Assembly: GCA_030682135.1 (NCBI GenBank)
Contig: JAUXQT010000086.1
Location: forward strand, 38,839-102,838
Direction of reading: 5' to 3'
DNA length: 64,000 nucleotides
Source of the DNA: Nitrospirota bacterium
GTDB lineage: Bacteria > Nitrospirota > Nitrospiria > Nitrospirales > Nitrospiraceae
Shown: piece after piece, positions 62,101 to 64,000 of the stretch
Layout: every line of letters begins with the position of its first letter
Position numbering within the stretch: the first letter of the stretch is position 1
Notes under the pieces: model-generated
Database searches by the model: none
Told to the model about the DNA's origin: nothing
Seen by the model: the letters and a program-made list of their open reading frames with translations, nothing else
Translations under genes and position numbers: made by a program

Positions 62101-64000
62101 GGTGCTGTCATCCCACTTGGCTGCCCATGGGTACTTCGGATTCTGTGCGGTGCTTTCCCGCTCACCCTTGGCAATGTTGCCGTCCCACTTCCAATCCCAC
62201 ACGGTGGAATCGTAGGAAATGATCTGAGCCTTCTCATCGTTCGTGTGGCCGGGCTGCCCCTGAGCCGGCACAAACATCTCGACCCAATCCTTGATGTTCA
62301 CAATGATGGGATCGGACTTCCAGTTGGTCTTCTGGCTCTTGTCGACAATCTTGAACGTCTTTCCGAACCAATCGACCGTCGTCCCGATCAACTTGTCTGA
62401 CGACACGCCCTGCTTCATCCGGCCCTGCCGATCCGGCAACTCCCGGAGATCCGGCATCGTGTCAGTATGCACGCCGCCAGCTTGCAGCGTGTTGTAGAAT
62501 CTGGCATACCCCCACATGCCTGCCACGTAGTGATGCGCGACATGGCAATGGAAGAGGAATTCACCGGCCAGATGCTGGCAGCCACCGCCACCGCATTCTG
62601 GCTCAAGATCCAACGCTTCTGAAGGCCCGATGACTTCCACGTCCACGCGATCGGACTTGGTCCGGACGACCGGATACTTCACCGGACCATCCTGACCCTT
62701 ATACCAATGCTCTTCCTGATCGGCACGCGGGCTGCGCTGCCAACGAATCGTTCCGCTGTGCGGATGGTGGGAATGGAACACTTCCGATCCACCATGCACC
62801 AACCGCCACTTGACGGGATCGCCCATATATCCGCGAGGAATCGTGGTTGGCGGATCGCCGAACGTATAGGCGCTGTAGGCCATCGATTCGTCTTCGAACC
62901 CGAAATACTCATGCTGCAAATGCATCTCGTCGATGCCGAACGGCTCACTGCGATAGTTTAACGCACGACCGCCAGGACGATAGGCATCCGTCAGCGGATC
63001 GCGCTGCGGGAGGAAGTCGCCCTTCTTGTTCAACGGACGGAAGGCTTCATCGCCGATCTCGTGATAGAACAACACGAACTCGCGGAAGTCCGGTCCGGAC
63101 CCGTTGTCGATGTTCACTTGCCAGCCGCTTGTGACCTGCTTGTCGGGGCCAGTCCCCAACGCATCGACATAGGTCGATCCCTTCGGCTCCACAATAAGGG
63201 CACCGAAGAGGCCCAGCACGGTCAACTCACGGTCATGGCTGTAGGAGTGAAACTGCCGGACACCCTCCTGCATCTGGGGATGGATGTACCACTCGAACTC
63301 CTGGGACTTGCCAGGAGCCACAATGGACTCAGGATTCGTCGTCAGGGCCGGCTTGCCGGTCGCGCTGACAATCATGCTGGAGGCGCTGACGAACAGGCTG
63401 CCATCCTCGCCTTCCATCTGGTTGCGGAGGGTCATCTTCATGCAATCGCCCTGGTTCACGCGAAGCACCAGGGGCTGAATCATGTCGCCCTGTAAACCGG
63501 TCGTCACGGCTCCTGGATCGAAGCCATCCTTGTCGCGAGCCGCCTTGTTCTTGGCTTCTTCAGCCCGCACCTTGTCGACATCCTGGGCCAACACATACAT
63601 GTAGCCTGGATAGAAATCGAGCCAACGGTTCAAGGTGATCTCGACGTTGATCATTGCCACGTCGTATTTCTTCACCGGCACACCGGCCGGGCACTTCCCG
63701 CCCGACGTCATCACCGGCTCGCCCTTGGTCCCATCCGACATCAGCAAGAAGCTGCTGCCGTCCTGGCCCATGTACTGGTGCATCATCGACATCTCGTTGA
63801 AGGCACCGGAGGTCTGCTGCGCCTTGGCATCTTTCTGCGCCTGCTGCTCGAGCTTCTCCATCAGGCGATGGTGCTGCATCTCCATCTTTTCTGCATTGCC
63901 CGAACGGCCCTCCATGGCATTTTCCACCACGGTCTGGCCCTTCAACTGCTGAGTCCATCCCGGCATGGCGACCGGAGTGGCATGCCCCTGATGGGACTCC
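59188..64000 (-). CDS. Giant multicopper oxidase (MofA/MnxG-like), 5' end outside window
   Basis: At least 1,603 residues; the frame stays open to the right edge beyond the ATG at 63966, so the start and any signal peptide are missing. Several cupredoxin domains follow each other. Copper motifs, in residues counted from ATG 63966: HSHHPH (398-403), HCHVAHHYVAGM (473-484, the T1/T3 L4-type motif), HPHFFQF (778 on, L1-like) and FWHDHAF (925 on, L2-like). Thus the T1/L4-type motif precedes the L1/L2 types, an order reported for the manganese oxidases MnxG and MofA. Later domains (about 1000-1600) have lost most His pairs. Mn(II) oxidation is inferred by family likeness, not shown. Confidence 0.85.
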   Translation of the reverse strand, partial: ESHQGHATPVAMPGWTQQLKGQTVVENAMEGRSGNAEKMEMQHHRLMEKLEQQAQKDAKAQQTSGAFNEMSMMHQYMGQDGSSFLLMSDGTKGEPVMTSGGKCPAGVPVKKYDVAMINVEITLNRWLDFYPGYMYVLAQDVDKVRAEEAKNKAARDKDGFDPGAVTTGLQGDMIQPLVLRVNQGDCMKMTLRNQMEGEDGSLFVSASSMIVSATGKPALTTNPESIVAPGKSQEFEWYIHPQMQEGVRQFHSYSHDRELTVLGLFGALIVEPKGSTYVDALGTGPDKQVTSGWQVNIDNGSGPDFREFVLFYHEIGDEAFRPLNKKGDFLPQRDPLTDAYRPGGRALNYRSEPFGIDEMHLQHEYFGFEDESMAYSAYTFGDPPTTIPRGYMGDPVKWRLVHGGSEVFHSHHPHSGTIRWQRSPRADQEEHWYKGQDGPVKYPVVRTKSDRVDVEVIGPSEALDLEPECGGGGCQHLAGEFLFHCHVAHHYVAGMWGYARFYNTLQAGGVHTDTMPDLRELPDRQGRMKQGVSSDKLIGTTVDWFGKTFKIVDKSQKTNWKSDPIIVNIKDWVEMFVPAQGQPGHTNDEKAQIISYDSTVWDWKWDGNIAKGERESTAQNPKYPWAAKWDDSTRPAILFDPTTGKMSWPLFKPHFGKRVPFSANHSGAPWLEPIHQDANGERTSEPAQPGEQGRWSLCPDNANRKHYNIHFVRMPITLAKKQGKEPAMVDKDGLIYVLHEEENLTRANDDLKLPAVIRANVYDCVDLLLTSEWDDDDYTNFQSSKINIHPHFFQFDTGNSDGVISGMEYEMSVRPFTMWGKKTKHGLPAPMVGKLTGAVKAGAKSIKIQMAPGATPFHLNTELMVGMDCLEKGHDATASLPRDKSCQEVVRIKSIKGDEVTFFTGLKQNHPAGDLVSPEFVRYRWWVDVDMGTVFWHDHAFGATTWPHGGFGVTIVEPFGSTYHDPKNGKLVYSGPIADIHSNEPIGAGVSGSFRELMVSIHDTVPHTVNTIEAGNPPGQPIEVALEAGKTISFQMPDKILASPNKYINGGTHTTGSGFNFRAAPFAQRLSNNPDTSKLFNSAIHGDPGTPLLRAYTGDTMVFRLLHQLMNESHVWTISGHTFLTERYAADANRKNSIHVGIAERYDLVSKAGGFQGMPGDYIHFNGRTSHFAEGGWGILRVLDKEVADLKPLPKGTNPLGIPATPSSVCPSDAPVKNFNVVSLDRPLRLHPKAPDAIEVDFERKIEMTVPEGKIFALEEEATTVAGNVMPNPLTLRANLGDCIKVHLKNKMKASRASFFAPGLAFDPRDSQGLNVGNNPGDQTIAPGESRTYTYYAHPSNKETTSLVWDGGNIVVNPRNGLYGAVVIGPKGSQYRDPVTGADISQKNSWRADVIVDVSLPENMGKRNYRDVALFFQDEDNIIGTAFMPYVQNVAGLTSVNYRAEPYKFREEQGCSLGKIFQPCVVDKPEDPVTPLIEAHAGDAIRIHVIGANSEQNGMFAVEGHEWPIEPYMPGADQISVVEYAGSEILDVFIRGGAGGPYRQVGDFVWSNARLPYTQSGQWGYLRVLPAGDSRIQPLGAHGMGAKHADVQPEPRAIPTAMK

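Noticed and set aside
1..64000. tRNA, rRNA and CRISPR arrays
   Set aside because: I looked for cloverleaf-like or regularly spaced repeats in all gaps and found none; the tandem units at 6422-6463 are directly adjacent, without spacers.
59188..64000. Calling the multicopper oxidase a nitrite reductase (NirK)
   Set aside because: NirK is about 350-500 residues with two cupredoxin domains; this protein is over 1,600 residues and its motif order differs.

Overview
The window looks like part of a chromosome from a Nitrospira-like bacterium (phylum Nitrospirota). It has high GC (about 60 % by eye), many small periplasmic c-type cytochromes of the kind crowded into nitrifier genomes, a cytochrome b fused to a c-type heme domain, a very large multicopper oxidase, and a glycogen/phosphoketolase/acetate-kinase block. 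This placement is an inference from gene content; there is no rRNA or marker gene in the window. Nearly all genes lie on the minus strand. The exceptions are a BrnT/BrnA toxin-antitoxin remnant (21.1-21.6 kb) and a small helix-hairpin-helix protein (31.0 kb). I see no tRNA, rRNA, CRISPR array or transposase.

Layout, left to right. 0-21 kb is a periplasmic redox island: eleven proteins with 16 CXXCH heme motifs, among them two paralogous multiheme cytochromes (3969-4658, 8483-9493). Within it are PPK2, a DsrE protein, a sulfite-dehydrogenase-like molybdoenzyme coupled to a diheme cytochrome and an OsmC protein, a TsdA-like diheme lipoprotein, a cytochrome b/c fusion with a Rieske protein, a TauE/SafE permease, a K+ channel, a Cu/Zn superoxide dismutase and a sulfide:quinone oxidoreductase with all three expected cysteines. 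Together these suggest periplasmic oxidation of sulfur compounds feeding a quinone/cytochrome chain.

21-26 kb is accessory: the brnTA remnant, whose toxin has a stop codon in place of Trp4, a lower-GC three-gene cassette of unknown function including a TIGR04255-like protein, a second OsmC, a second DsrE protein and a ParE/ParD-type pair. 26-31 kb encodes an RND efflux pump with its adaptor. 31-40 kb carries an MgtA-type P-ATPase, then phosphoketolase, acetate kinase and alpha-glucan phosphorylase, which could convert glycogen to acetate with ATP gain. 40-44 kb is an Mla/MCE lipid-transport operon with a VIT-family protein, followed by FtsH and an outer-membrane DUF1207-like protein. 47.6-54.4 kb is a full exporter operon: TolC, HlyD adaptor, a double ATPase and two ABC-2 permeases.

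54.7-64 kb holds a CopD-like membrane protein, a Cys-rich unknown, a beta-barrel, two formylglycine-generating-enzyme-like proteins, a STAS-like protein and a multicopper oxidase of more than 1,600 residues that runs off the right edge and resembles the MofA/MnxG type.

Several dispersed palindromic repeat families lie between genes. One is an 86-bp element present twice, whose inner stem has changed on both arms between copies; one copy lies inside the 5' coding region of a cytochrome gene.
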